A DNA stretch of 64,000 nt, taken from the NCBI GenBank assembly GCA_050084985.1, contig JBITNC010000001.1, positions 56,544,001-56,608,000 on the forward strand, given 5' to 3'. This document shows, one piece after another, positions 22,190-34,119 of the stretch. Under the pieces are notes generated by a model. It had not been told where the DNA came from. It worked only from the letters and a program-made list of their open reading frames with translations, and did not search any database. How positions within the stretch are numbered: the first letter of the stretch is position 1; the number at the start of each line of letters is the position of its first letter. The translations under genes and the position numbers were made by a program. This DNA comes from Nageia nagi (taxonomy: Eukaryota > Pinophyta).

Positions 22190-23843
22190 TTATTTTCCAA
22201 GGGGAACTAGACAGGTTTATATAAGCATGCAAGGGACACAATGATCAACTTTCGATGGAGGTGGCTAGCTCGTGGGATAATGGTAGCTTCAAAGTTAACG
22301 AAAGAAGCTTAACCTTCAATCCAGAGATAATAGTGTAAGCAATTTTCATGTCAAATGAGGGCCTTCAGGTCTAGAGAGAAGGGAAACTCAACAAATTAGA
22401 TGCTAGGAATACATTTATGGAGAAAGTGCTAAAGAAAAAGGACCTAGAGAAGTATCAAACTAGGGTGGTTAGGTAATCCATCCCCAAGACATAGGATGAT
22501 GTCTCTACCATTCTAATCAAGTAAATGAATCTAAAGGGTAGACATAAAACTCTATTGGCATCACATTTCTTAATTATCAACCATTTAATTTTCCTAAATA
22601 TAGATAAGGTGATTTTTTCATTCTTTATCTTCAATTTATCTATCTATTTTAGTTGACAAAGTTAAAAGGAATAGGACATTGGTACCCTTGCATAGCATTG
22701 TAATAAAGTTAGTCTATGAGAGAGCTATCACTCTATCACCTAAAAAATTCCCTAGGATTAAAGTCCTAGTGGGTGGTTAGGTTTTTTACCCAGGAAAGAA
22801 GATGGAATTGGGGGAACCATCAACCAACACTATGAAAAGAGTTGAAGTTGAGAAGAAACAACCTAATGCTTTCCCTAATAATTCAAAATCAAGGGGTAAA
22901 TTGGATTGGAGCACAACCTATATCAAAAGTAAAAAATGCAAAAATTACCTAGCTTTATTATATGAATTGGAGACAATGCTAGAGAAATTTAAATATGAAA
23001 GCATGAGTCATAGTCTATCGAGCCCAATTGAGGGTGAGGGAAGGAAGGAGTCGGGTAGTGATGAAATTTTGATGCATGAATCTTGAGAAGAGGTAGAGGC
23101 AACAAATATATTACTAAGAATCATCACTAAGTGGGGAGCAAAAGGTGAAAGAAGTAGCCTTAAAGGTAAGAGGAATAAGGAAAATGTAGTAAATAAGAAC
23201 AAGAGAGAGTTATATAAGAAGAAGGGCCAACAAATGATCAAAGTTAAGAGCAACTGTAATAAAGAAATGGAAGAGCCATCTATACAAGATGGGAGAAAGA
23301 TGATAGTTAAGCCAAGGAGAAGCATCAAACTCAAAAGGAAGATAATGTTCTAATCATAATTCAAGTGAAGAAGGGATCATGGAGACTATAAAGGAGCACA
23401 AGGGAAATACTAAAAATTCTTATATAGATGTTGAGGTATTAGGAGAGGAAGGACTTTTGGACCTTGAGAAAACCCCTAATGAACAAGGTCATGACCCACA
23501 AGGGTCCAAGGGAAAAATGAAAATGCAACTGAAGACTTCTAAAGGGGAGATAAGAAAATCTAACAATATAGGTAAGGGTAAATCAAAGAAACCTATAGAT
23601 TTTGTAGAGAAAGTTGCACAATTCTTTGCCTCTAAAGTAAGTAGTAAGTCTTCTTCAGAGGGTTCTTTAGAGTCTTTAGTGAATCTAAGTAAGCAAAGTA
23701 GATTGAGTTTAGAGGGGAGACATGGTATAACATATTTTGCTTCATCTTATATACCTATGTGTATAGAGAAAAATCATTTCATATCATATGGTACAGTTGC
23801 AATTACCTCATCGCATTGCAAACTCTACAGTTTTAATCTATAG
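22190..23843 (+). pseudogene. Unrecognised degenerate coding region, possibly transposon-associated
   Basis: A run of plus-strand frames reads like one decayed protein. It opens near 22190 with FQGELDRF, then SWDNGSFKVNERSLTFNPEIIV, NEGLQV and REGKLNKLDA, continues through a stop-ridden middle, and ends in charged open frames at 22802-23086 and 23379-23843 rich in Lys, Glu and Ser (KVSSKSSSEGSLESL). The style (a globular first half, then a long charged tail) recalls the so-called putative plant transposon proteins, but I cannot name the family. About ten stops and several shifts make it non-functional. Confidence 0.4.
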
Positions 23844-25479
23844 ATTAAGCATCCAGGTTCATTGTGTGGTAACGTTATGAACAATGTTAAAGCATAATAA
23901 TGATATATATTTTGAGATATTGTAAATGTATCTAGTCCTAAATTTTCTAATTCATCATATTTTGTATAGGTTATCTAAGAGAAAATACATCCAACCTTTA
24001 TATCTTATTATGCTTATTATGGAGGTAAGTAACATAGCATATCAAATAGGATAATGTAGATAGAATTGTTAATAGATAGCATTGATTAAAAATTATGTCT
24101 ATATCATTATCATAATTATCATAGTGGTTTCTCACAAGTCAATGCTTATAATCATGTCATTGTTATTTATAATTTGCATGTGCAAAGTGATCACTAAGTA
24201 TGTCATTTTTCATAACTCGAAATGCCCAGTAACTTTCCAAGTGCCTAATGAATCATTTTACATCATTATTATTTGAGATTCAAAGATTGGTTGCAACATC
24301 AAATATAACCTAAATTATGTCAACAAAACATAGAAATATTAGAATAAATGTATTTATATTTATGTATTAACTATTGCAACATAAAAATATCTATAAGTAT
24401 TAATGTGTTCTTATTTCTAGGTTATTTACCAAAAGGATGTCTACAAGTATAAACTTGTTCTTATTTTTGTGGATAATTTATAAAAATGCATCTAATACAT
24501 ACAATCTAATAAGGCTCTTATCTCCCTAATTTCAATTGTGCCATTAGTCAATGTTAATTATTAAGAAAAAATAAACTAATCACTGATGAAAAATGAATAT
24601 AATATCCCAACTTAGATGTTCTTCAAATATCAGGGGAAAAATAGAGACTACCATCTTCATCTTATTAGCATTCTTCAAAAAGTATCAGCATGAAACACCA
24701 CCTAAGGTTACGTAAGAAAAAAGGGGCAAAACTAATCATGAGATGAAATCCTAGTAAGACCATTAGCTTAAATTCTCTATCATGGTAACATTTATACTAT
24801 TCTTGTCCATGAATTTTGAATTACATTACTTCAACCATATAATAAAACTATTTACATGAGGTTAGCCATGCACAAATATACACACATTATATTTTAACCC
24901 TTAAATTAATATATTTAAAGTTACTATAGGATTCTCAAAATTTGAAGATCTTCATTTCCACAAAGTGATTCCAAATAAATGATATCATAAATTATTAGTA
25001 ATATAATAGTAGATTACTTATCATTGCCTATGAAAATTTGGCTTACAATCGCAAGGAAAAGGGGAAAATGAGACAAGGTCAAACTCAAGAAAGGGTTATA
25101 TCCATTTTAAGGTAATTATTCATTTAAACCTTAGTTGAAGAGGTAGAATCTGAACATTATTACCAGTGATGATATTAGCCTAAACTAATAAATAATAAAA
25201 CCTTAAACTTTTGCAACATACCCACCCCACATTCAAGTTTCAAATAAGAAATTAATGAATAGAAAATTTAGACTTACCACTTTAGGGGTGATGAATAGGT
25301 GAACCATGTAGTCCTAAAAATAAAATACAAACCAAGGATCATTTTAAGAGCCCTTCCTCAAAAGTAACATAGAAATTTTTTGGCAAATCAAATTCATTTG
25401 TAAGGCAAGTTTAAGAAAATATGTAAAAATTACAAAGGCAAATTTGATGCTAAAAAAATTCATATAGATTTTTTTGGCA
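23844..25479. other. AT-rich DNA without recognisable genes
   Basis: Stops in all frames. The frame at 24082-24276 is a low-complexity isoleucine-rich reading of AT repeats. No terminal repeats or known motifs were noticed. Confidence 0.5.
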
Positions 25480-26200
25480 AATTTAATGAGTTTCATAGTA
25501 GCTTGCTATCAAGTGACACCATTCTTCTACCAAGCGATGGTAGTTTACTATCAGGAGTTTGCTACTAGGTGATAGCAATCTACCTTCAAGCAGTATAGTC
25601 TACCTTTGGGATGTAGTAGTCTACCTTCAAGTGATCATAGTCTACTATAAAGTTGTAGCAGTCTACCTTCAGGTAATAGTAGTCTACCTTCAAGTGGTAG
25701 TAGTCTACCTTTAGGCAATAGCAGTTTGCTACCAAGATGTTGCTATTAGGTGGTAGTAATTTACTATCGAGAGGCTTTTATTAGGTGGTAGCAGTGTGCT
25801 ACTGGGAGGCTAATATTAGTTAGTAGCAGTTTGCTACTAGGCAATTGCTACTAGGTGGTAGTAGTCTACTATCAAGTGATGATAGTCTACTACTGGGAGG
25901 TAGTAGGATGCTATCGAGAGGCATCGTGATGCTCCTGATAGTAGGATGCTATTGGAGGTATAAAATTTAGATTAATGTATTTATATTAGGTGATTTAGTC
26001 AAAATATAAATAGTAATTTATAATTTCAGGGTGAATTCAACTATTTATTATTTGTAAATATCGATGAAAAATTAAAAATTTAATTTAAAATATTGATTTG
26101 ACTTGGTAAGCCGATCCAAAAAAAATAAAAAATAAAAAAATTTGGTGATAAGGGTGTTATTGTAACTCAAAAAATTTGCCATTTCAATTTTATAAAATTA
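25480..26200. repeat. Degenerate GTAG/CTAC minisatellite block, copy 2 (inverted)
   Basis: From about 25495 to 25960 short units such as GGTAGTAGTCTACC, GTGGTAGCAG and CTACCTTCAAG repeat with heavy variation, roughly every 20-25 bp. Many units are self-complementary around GTAG-x-CTAC. Its right flank (26030-26200: TGGTAAGCCGATCC, TTTGGTGATAAGGGTGTTA) is the inverted counterpart of 8098-8350. Confidence 0.6.
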
Positions 26201-26612
26201 TAAAATTTGCTTATTAGCTAGTATTGATGGCTAAAATGATCCCTAATATGAACTTAGTATAGTGGAGATGAGGTGATGTCACACCATGCTCTCAAAGAAA
26301 TGATGCCTCCCAGCTTCGACCTTGATAGTCCCCTTTCATTATAAAGAAAATCTTATTTATATTCCCTTTGATATGTTCCTCTAAAAGTATAAATGCATCA
26401 CATAATCGAATCCCATTAGCTAAAACTCCATAATTTTGATACAGGATTCTCAAATTTTTGATAAGATGAACACAATAGAGAACTAACATAGATGGGGGTC
26501 TTAAATAATTGGAATACCATCCATTCATCATTAAACCTTATGCCAGAACATTTAGACACCATTCAAATCAATAATGTGTGCATGTTCTAAGGTACCTCAA
26601 TACCCTTTGTCA
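26201..26612. other. No recognisable gene
   Basis: A minus-strand open frame of 79 codons at 26292-26531 has no motif I recognise and no supporting context. The rest is AT-rich and closed. Confidence 0.4.
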
Positions 26613-26836
26613 ATCTCCCCTCTCCTCTCTTGTCTTGCTAATGCACAAAATGCCCCTCTCCTCTAACCCTTCCTCCTCAGATCTCATCCAATGTCCTATA
26701 TCCTCTCTTGTCTTGTAAAAAAACTAAATTCCCCTCTCTCCTATAACCACTCCTCCTTGGATCTTGTTTGGTCTTTTATCTCCTTTCTCATCTCACCAAT
26801 AAACCAAATGTCGCTCTCTTCTCCAACCCTTGAGCT
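26613..26836. repeat. About 80-bp pyrimidine-rich tandem repeat, nearly three units
   Basis: Units start at about 26649, 26727 and 26807 with AAAT followed by CCCTCTC-like pyrimidines, then TCCTCC and CTTGT. A partial unit precedes the first. Units differ at many positions, so the array is old. Confidence 0.6.
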
Positions 26837-27260
26837 AAATTAAATTGAAATGAAATCATCAATCCCTAATTCCTTGCATGCACCTTTTATTTTTCTCATT
26901 TTCACTAAGGGGAGGGTTTTTTCCACCCCAAAACTATTTTTGGGGGTGAGTAAAAATCATCCCAACAAAACCACTACTTAATAAAAAAATAGAAGCCGTT
27001 AAAAATCATCGCAACAAAATCACCTCAAAATTCTTGCCTCCAAAGCCCTTTTTTGATCTAGTGTTACTTCTTCAAACCCAAACAACTCTATCAGTCTATT
27101 TGATGTAGGCATGATTGGTTCATATGTTTCATTTTTATCCTTCATTTCTACACTCTTTCCCTCAAGTTTTTGATGATTTATTTCTATGAAATAAGTACAA
27201 TGTTAAGGATCATGAGGAAGTTCACATGTAGAATAAAAATATGAATATTTCTTCTAAGGC
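26837..27260. other. No gene seen; may include degraded gypsy interior
   Basis: AT-rich, closed in all frames. It lies downstream, on the minus strand, of the gypsy gag remnant and is probably its decayed continuation. Confidence 0.35.
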
Positions 27261-27620
27261 TTAACAATTTTGTGTCTCTTTATATACCTCCTAATGAATG
27301 TCTCTCTTAAAGATGAGAAGTCAAGAATAAAATAAGGAGCAAGATGTTCTATCCATATTTTCACATTATCTATTAAGCTCTCAAAGAATAGTATCATAGC
27401 CACAACTTCTTCAATTTTAAAGTTTTCTATTGTATCACAGAGATCATCAAGAAATTTTACATAATTTTCATTTTAATAACCATGAATTTTGGTAGGAAGG
27501 ATATAGTCTAAAAAAATATAGACCTCTAAAATCTAAAGCTTTATACCTATTAATCTTCCATAGGTATATAGGACCACCTTTAGCATTCATTTTCAAAATT
27601 CACTCATGAGAATAACTTAT
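27261..27620 (-). pseudogene. Ty3/gypsy Gag remnant
   Basis: Minus-strand reading gives FLDDLCDTIENFKIEEV, then FFESLIDNVKIWIEHL, then FSSLRETFIRRY. This is the order of the retrotrans_gag capsid domain: an amphipathic stretch, a short acidic loop followed by W, and the xxFxxRF-like close. Upstream KINRYKALDFRGLYF-like words extend it. Several stops and one shift break it. A gypsy-type primer site and LTR sit about 300 bp upstream on the same strand (27895-27912 and 27922-28529), the correct order for the 5' end of an element. Protease and polymerase domains were not found downstream. Confidence 0.65.
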
Positions 27621-27894
27621 TAAATTTGAAAGTTAATGACAACAAATTTGAAAAAATTCCTCAACATCTAGCAAGCATCTCTAAATCTGAAAAGTAATTA
27701 TGGATTTAGAAGCTTTGGTAATAAAGGATTGTTCTAGCTTTTGGTATTTTCTAGCTTTAATGTTCCACACCTTCTTTGTATGTAGAATTACTAGTACTAA
27801 AGATAGTATAAAAATTCTTTTGGGTTCTTTCTTGAGCTCAATGTTAAATAGTCATCTTCTTGTAGTAGGATTTTAGATTCAAAAGCTTATTTTT

Positions 27895-27912
27895 TCCTCG
27901 ATAATGGTGCCA
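27895..27912 (-). other. Gypsy-type primer-binding site (degenerate)
   Basis: The minus strand reads TTGGCACCATTATCGAGG beside the LTR, a recognisable decay of the TGGCGCCGTTGCCGGGG site used by many plant gypsy elements. Nine bases separate it from the LTR end. Confidence 0.55.
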
Positions 27913-27921
27913 AAAAACTAT

Positions 27922-28529
27922 TATGATAAAGATTAACATCCCTTTGAATGATTGCATTCAAGCTAGTTTCACTAAGCATTAACCCTACATGGTGTCAATA
28001 GATGTATGAGATTACTCGACACAAATATCCTTTTTAGGAAGTCTAAGTCACCCTATAGTAACACTAGACCTATTAACACAAAATGGATTAGGATTTTAAC
28101 CCATATTTGATCTCTATTATGAATTTGGTGATAAGCTTTGAGATCAACTGATTTTCAACTTAAAAAGGGAAATATATTGTTCAAGTGAGAATGACCTAAA
28201 TATCATCCCACAAACCTATACCAGTGTTGACTAATGCCTTGTACATTGAGATATAGAGTCAAAAATGTATGAAATAGATATGGAGAAATAAGGGTAATGA
28301 CACCATATTCAACCACTTAACAGAAAAATAATTTGAAGCTAAGAATTGAATCATGAAAAGAAGAAACATTCATTTATTATTTTATAATTATAATAATAAA
28401 TGAAGCATACAAGCACCATCCCACATGAACTCAATAAATGATGAACATAGGATTAAACATACATGACTATTATAATCAAATTCTTACACATAAATGATGA
28501 ACAATACTTGTTGCACTATTCTAAATGCA
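27922..28529 (-). repeat. 608-bp gypsy-type LTR, copy 2 (5' LTR in element sense)
   Basis: Aligns with 9050-9659 in the same orientation. Terminal bases are TATG and TGCA. The primer site and gag on its left show it is the 5' LTR of a minus-strand element. Confidence 0.65.
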
Positions 28530-29812
28530 ATATATTTGATTACAAACATAAAGACTTAGCCCAAATGATGTGACAAATACTTGGCAATGCCTCATGGTAT
28601 AAAAACTTTAGGGTAAATTTCTGAGAATTCTATGTCCATATGCATGTAATGCGGAGTCCTATAACCTACTATGTAGGAAAACCTGGTGGGCCTCTACTAA
28701 CACCTAAGGTTTTACCACTTCCTTTATTACCCCTCCACATTGGCATAGTTTCCTCTCTTTGGCTTATGGGATTGGAATTCCTAACCTCCCAAAGGGATAC
28801 CAAGAGACCTTACCACTACACTAATGTCTCATGGCATTTTATTTGATGGTAATTATGGTTAGAACATAATAATAGAATATTTAATGAGGAATTTGGACTA
28901 GTGGAAAGAGCTTGGGGGATTATGATAAGGAAATTATTAGAGATAATATAGGCCAAAGTACAAGAAGAGTCTCGAATGATAGTGAAAGAACAAGATATTT
29001 TGGCATAACTATGGGAGCAATTGTAGAATGAAATTTAAAAATGATAAAAAAGAGATGCAAGAGAGAGCAATAGATTTTGGTAAAGGAAACCCTCTGTAGG
29101 AAAAAATGAGACATAACCTAAAAAGCATAGAACATTGAGATATTGAGAAGATAAAAGAAAAAAGAAAAATTATATTTTACACCTCACCAAGAAAGGTAGA
29201 GAAAAAAATTGGAATGTACAGACTAATTATTTTTTGAATAAATTTTTAATCTTTTACTCAAAAAAATAAAAAAAAATAAGTGGATTGAAATTAGTCTCAA
29301 CTTTATAGAAATATAATGGAAAAAATTTATCTTCACATACACAAAAATGGATGATTATTTTCCTCCATTTGATTTCTGTCAAGGTGTGACTAATTTCTAT
29401 CCACTTTTTTATTTTTATATCATGAACATTTCAACAAAATATATTATAATATTCATAAAAAAATTTATATATATATATATATATATATCAAACATAACAA
29501 ACATGAACTAAAATCATTGAAAAAATAAGTCCTAATTATCGAGGAACATGATAAGTAGCCTCAAACATGTTAAGTCTCAAGAGAACGATGAAAATTTGAG
29601 GCATCACAGATATGGCATGCCTCCCTCAAGACAACTAATTGGAGAGTGAGGTGAACTTTAGTAATTAGGGTGATGAATGGGGAGATTTTTAACTTCATGG
29701 GAAGCATTATGTAATGGATCAACATTCAAAATATATGTTAGAGAGTTAGTAAAATACCTTAAATATTTTTAATCATGGTGCTTCCTTGTTAAGTGATAAT
29801 GGTGATGGAACA
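28530..29812. other. Mostly unassigned; possible LINE tail at about 28860-29110
   Basis: Plus frames at 28864-29110 contain NNRIFNEEFGLVERAWGI, loosely like the end of a LINE after the zinc-binding domain; this is weak. A 26-bp (TA)n run lies at about 29463-29488. The rest is AT-rich without motifs. Confidence 0.35.
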
Positions 29813-30331
29813 ATCCTATAATACTTATTCCTAATTATCTAAGATCACTTGAAGACTATTTTAAATCCTTAACAATTAAGAACACATACTCAAAGTATCA
29901 TTTACACAAGATGACATCAATGTGAAGTGGTTCCTCCAACCATAGGAGTAAATCCACTAATCTAAGATCTTATTTCTCAAAGAGAACTCTCTTACAACTC
30001 ATTTTTTCACTTCTCCTACAACCTACATAAGAGAATAACTTTGCTACAAACTTAAGTGAGTAATCTAAAGGAGAGGGCCTTATATTTATAGACCAAAATC
30101 CTCCCTTGGATCACCTTATTAACCATTGTATAATATCATGACATGCATCACCCTTTTACCCAAGGGGCATGCTCATGAGAAAGAGTGGAGGAAAAATTAC
30201 ATTATCATATTCATAAATACTTAAAAATAATCTAGGACTACTTTTAAGGATTAGCAAATTTACATTATCATATTCACTACTAAGTGAATTACATTAAGAA
30301 ACCTTACAATAATGCATTATACATTGCAACA
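29813..30331 (-). repeat. Copia LTR, 3' LTR of the minus-strand host element
   Basis: In minus orientation it starts TGTTGCAATGTATAATGC and ends TTCCATCA. It is the same subfamily as the solo LTR at 56522-57026, sharing GGTTTCTTAATGTAATTCACT-like and ATAAATA(T/G)A-type segments. A purine tract precedes it at 30332-30340. Confidence 0.75.
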
Positions 30332-30340
30332 CTCTCCCTT
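30332..30340 (-). other. Polypurine tract of the host copia element
   Basis: Minus strand reads AAGGGAGAG immediately before the LTR start at 30331, in the same place as GGGAG before the plus-strand LTRs at 42715 and 44615. Confidence 0.65.
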
Positions 30341-31395
30341 AATGTAATATTGGGGTAGAGTAAAGAAGGAGAGAAGAAAGAGAGAGTTATCCTCCATAGA
30401 GATATAATTGGAGATGAGAATGTTTACATATTTGAAAAATAATCAAGACCTTAGATTGAGACTCACTACTTTACCATTTGAAAAAAATAGTTTACAATAC
30501 AATTATTAATTATAATTGGTTTCAATATATAAATTAGGTAACTTCCACTCTCAAGAAGAAATTCTACTAGCTACAAGTAGCTCATAAACAAGATCAGTTA
30601 GAATGATCATATAAATATTCATATAAACATAAGATAAATGAATTAATTAATACCATCAATAAATTGATCAATGGTGTACTATAAGTCATCACAAAGATAC
30701 CAAGCCAATACTCATAGTCAATTGTTGTATAGAAAATATGTATTCATTAACATAAAAAATAGAACATAAGCACATACAAGTTCCTCTCATATGGATAACT
30801 AAATAGTATCAAAAACTACATATTGGTTCCTTACATATGGATAATTGAAATAGTGCTAGCAGAAACCATTATATGCTCAAAAAATGTACAACTAGTTCCT
30901 CACACATAGTGAACTAACCACGAAGATAAACATATAAAATCAACACTATATAACCAAAAAATTCTCCTAAGGATGAAGTTGTCATCACATAAATGAATTC
31001 AATCTTCAGTCCTCATTAAGGGCAACTTCACCAAACTAATAGATTCCTTAGGCTTCCTAAACTGAGATTTAAGAAGGATCTTAATGAATAAATTAGCAAA
31101 TTTTAGGATTGATGGAAAATACTACAATTGTAGGATACCATTTAGAACCTTTTCTCTTAAAAAATGTGCTTGAATTTTAAAATATTTTATTCTTTGATGG
31201 AAAACATGGTTCTTTGCCAAAGCAATAATCGATTATTTATATGAATAAATCTAATATAGGTGAGCTTGTTCATACCTATTTCCTTTTAGAATATGCCTCA
31301 ACCAAATTGCTTCCTGGGTCATGACTAACATGGATTAATATTTGGCCTTGACTTAGGAGAGAGAAGTAGTAGGCTACTTCTTGGAAACCAAAGAT
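30341..31395 (-). pseudogene. Host copia element: end of RNase H and 3' untranslated tail
   Basis: From 31395 downward the minus strand reads the last part of a copia RNase H: the SKKQPTTSLS-like word, then a degraded stretch corresponding to KEIGMNKL and SIKE, matching the order in the related copies at 35704-35964 and 42180-42360. The remaining 600 bp are the noncoding tail, with repeated phrases around TTATCCATATG at 30770-30960 like those at 43848-44160. The upstream part of the same RNase H resumes at 45025. Joining the flanks across the 13.6-kb insertion with one AAGAT removed restores a continuous reading at the junction. Confidence 0.75.
31391..31395. repeat. Target-site duplication, left copy (AAGAT)
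   Basis: AAGAT here and at 45025-45029 flank the plus-strand block. The LTR start is damaged (ATTGGAATG instead of TGTTGGAATG), so the boundary is good to one or two bases. Confidence 0.65.
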
Positions 31396-31886
31396 ATTGG
31401 AATGTATAATGCATTATTGTAAAGGTTTTGTAACAATTTTTTATGTAAGTTCACTAATAATTAAGGGTATCATTTGATACTTAAGTGAAAACAATAATGT
31501 AACTTTTCCTACACTCCATGTCATGAGCATGCCCCTTGGGTAAAAGGATGTGCATATCATGCTATTGTACATTGGATAAAAGGGCGATCTAAAAAGGGAT
31601 TTTGGCCTATAAATAGAAGGCTCCCTTTTTGTGATCACATACCAATTTTGGAGTAAATTTATGCTATAATATAGTGCTTAGGAGTTAATATTAGGAGGTT
31701 TTTAAGAGAGTTGTATTTGTGATTAAAGTAAAGATCTAGTTAGTGGATGTACTCCTAGTTGGAGGAACCAATTACATCTTGTGTTTTCTTTGTGAGATTG
31801 CTTTGTGTGATAGTTAGATGTGAATTGAAAGCTTTCATGTGATCTTGGTAGTTTAGATTTGTTCATGTTATATTTCAATTCTCTCA
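31396..31886 (+). repeat. Copia LTR, 5' LTR of the block
   Basis: Begins (A)TTGGAATGTATAATGCA and ends TTCTCTCA, two bases before a primer site. Shares CCTATAAATAGAAGG (a likely TATA box and start region near 31605-31625) with the copies at 42715 and 44615. Confidence 0.85.
31605..31620 (+). promoter_or_regulatory. Probable LTR TATA box
   Basis: GGCCTATAAATAGAAGG lies mid-LTR, and the same phrase recurs at the same place in the copies at 33082, 42935, 44836 and 56735. TATAAATA is a canonical plant TATA box, and its conservation across diverged LTR copies supports promoter function in the ancestor. Confidence 0.6.
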
Positions 31887-31888
31887 TT

Positions 31889-31900
31889 TGGTATCAAATC
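31889..31900 (+). other. Primer-binding site, initiator-Met tRNA type
   Basis: TGGTATCAAATC follows the LTR end after two bases; it differs from the usual TGGTATCAGAGC at two positions. Confidence 0.7.
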
Positions 31901-32874
31901 ACCTTAGAAGCTCCTCTTCACATCTTTGGTGTTGAAGTTCTTCATCTTCAACTTGGAGGTCCTCATTACTTAGCCTTAACTCTGTTGTAAGGTAAAATAT
32001 ATTCAAAAGTATAAACTCCTTTACTTTTGCTACATGATACTAACTTTTTTTGGTTAGTCATAATTTTTTTTTAAGAAATTTGCTTGAATAATGTATAATT
32101 GTTATACATTTTTTATTATTTCATTGTGAGGTACTAACATCCTCTTATTATGAACCAATCCATTTTTTAGAATATAATTATATGTTATTACTATGGATTT
32201 TTTTCTAACAAAAGTATTTTTTTAGTTGTAATTTTTTTCAAAAAAAAAGGTTATGATATAAAAATATTGTTATAATTTTATAAAAATTATACATTGTTTT
32301 ATTGTACTCAAGATTAAGTGCTAGAATAAGGAGGTAATTTTTTTTAAAAAAGGGGTCTGTATGTAGAATTTATTTTTTGTATATTTATATGTAAAGCATT
32401 TTTTTTTAAATATATAATATACAATGGGAAATGTTTTTTGCTTTGACCAAATCCTCAAAATACAAAAATAAAATAAAATTAGCAACACCCTTGGCACTCT
32501 CTATCCGTGACCTGTTAGTCCTCAACTTGTTTGAGGGGAAATTGATTTGGTTAGCCTACCATTGGTGGCCATGCACCTCTACTCAGACCTGGTATCATGC
32601 ATTATGGTTGACTTAGCTCCACCATTTCTCTTTTTACAAGTTCTCCTTATATCCATCACATTTTTTTTCCTCACTTATTCGTTGTGTTCCACCTAGCCTC
32701 CTTACGATCGTTCTTATGGGCTCTCATAGCCTAGACACCTTGCCTTATGTCTGTTCTCTTGCCCTCTTACTCTACGTAGACCCCACCATTTTTTTCCTTC
32801 TAGCATCATGTCTCCTTGTGCTCTACATGTGCTAGCCCTCTTGAGGTGGCGACAGTGACCTCCTTGTTGGAATG
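31901..32874 (+). other. Copia leader region, noncoding
   Basis: Long leader between primer site and the next LTR. The first half is T-rich with homopolymers; the second half (32450-32870) is pyrimidine-rich with TAGCC and CTCAT words, as in the leader of the minus copy near 40000-40560 read on its sense strand. No frame is coding. Confidence 0.5.
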
Positions 32875-33095
32875 TATTATGCATTATTGTAAAAGTTTCT
32901 ATTAAATCTTCTATGTAAGTTCACTAATACTTAAAGGTATCATTTGATACCTTAAGTATTTAAGTGAATATGATAATTTAACTTATCCTACACTCCATGT
33001 CAAGAGCATGCCCCTTGGGTAAAATAATGTGCATGTCATGCTTTTGTACATTGGATAAAAGGGTGATCAAAAGAGGGATTTTGGCCTATAAATAT
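32875..33095 (+). repeat. Truncated copia LTR of the inner plus element
   Basis: Starts TGTTGGAATGTATTATGCA and follows the LTR consensus through GGCCTATAAATA, then changes abruptly at about 33095 into leader-like DNA. About 270 bp of LTR plus the primer site are deleted. Confidence 0.75.
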
Positions 33096-34119
33096 TTTAC
33101 TTAACATTTTAAGTTAAAAGATGCATACTTATTACTTATTAAGTTAATGATGCATTTTTTTTTAATAATCCTTAGAGCTTAATTTTTTTTTTTAAGTTAA
33201 TGCATGCTTATGACTTAAAAAATGCATGTTGAGTATTTATCCTTTATGCAAAGTTAACTTATGCAAATTATGGAATTAATGCATGAGTATTTTTATTTTT
33301 TTTGCAAAGTTAACTTGTACAAATTTATGGACCTATGTAAAGATGTCCTCTAGGGGTTACTAAACAAAACCTATTGGACTCTTAAAGTTCCATGTTATGA
33401 ATGGATGATATTTTATTTATGCTATTTACTTCATGTTTCATTTTTTGTTTTATTTGCTTATGCAAACAACAATACAAACATTGATATGAACAACCCCCTA
33501 AAATGAACACATCTGCACATATATTCCATAACATGACTTGTTTGAGGAGCCATGAGGTGAGGACAAGTGGACTAAAGCCTTTATGTTCAATGATCCAGTT
33601 GGTGAAAAGTCCTGTATTGGTTTGGACATAACTCTAATAGGTGGATAGGCATGTGTGTAGCGATACCATATGTTTGCACGTCCATTCAAGGATTATCCTA
33701 ATAACCTAGGAGAAAAATTTGAATCCTAATCAATATTAATAATTTGATCAATCTAATAAATGTCATATCCTTGGAAAATAGTAAGTACTTCTCTTTATGA
33801 GAGTATAAAACTAACCAAGGTGAATTGGTTGAGGATTGGTAGTACTTGGGCTCCTCTTGTGTGGGCATCTAGGTGAAGGCCTAATTTTAGATAAGAAAAC
33901 AAGCCTCAATAATGTCACTCTACATCTATAGTTCTTGAGATGAAAAATGTATTTGGGTACATGGGTTATTATTTGAATTGTAAAATATTTGCACTTGTGA
34001 ATCAAATCAAGCATATATTTAATGTTAAATGTAATATTTATTATTTACTTGATTAAAACTTAACATTTAATATTATTTATTGAACAACATGCTTATTATT
34101 TCACATTCTTGTGTAGCAA
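33096..34119 (+). other. Copia leader of the inner plus element
   Basis: Matches in inverted orientation the leader of the minus element at about 38217-39300, for example GGGCTCCTCTTGTGTGGGCAT (at 33849, minus one base) against its complement near 38460, and the AT-rich GCATGCAT-bearing repeats. It is noncoding. Confidence 0.65.

Noticed and set aside
24082-24276. 64-codon plus frame as a membrane protein
   Set aside because: The hydrophobic run comes from AT-rich ATCATTATC repeats.
26292-26531. 79-codon minus-strand frame as a gene
   Set aside because: No domain, no neighbouring coding signal, and a length easily reached by chance in this much sequence.
9050-28529. Annotating one intact gypsy element spanning 9-28.5 kb
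   Set aside because: Although two similar LTRs exist, no target duplication, purine tract or pol remnants tie them together.
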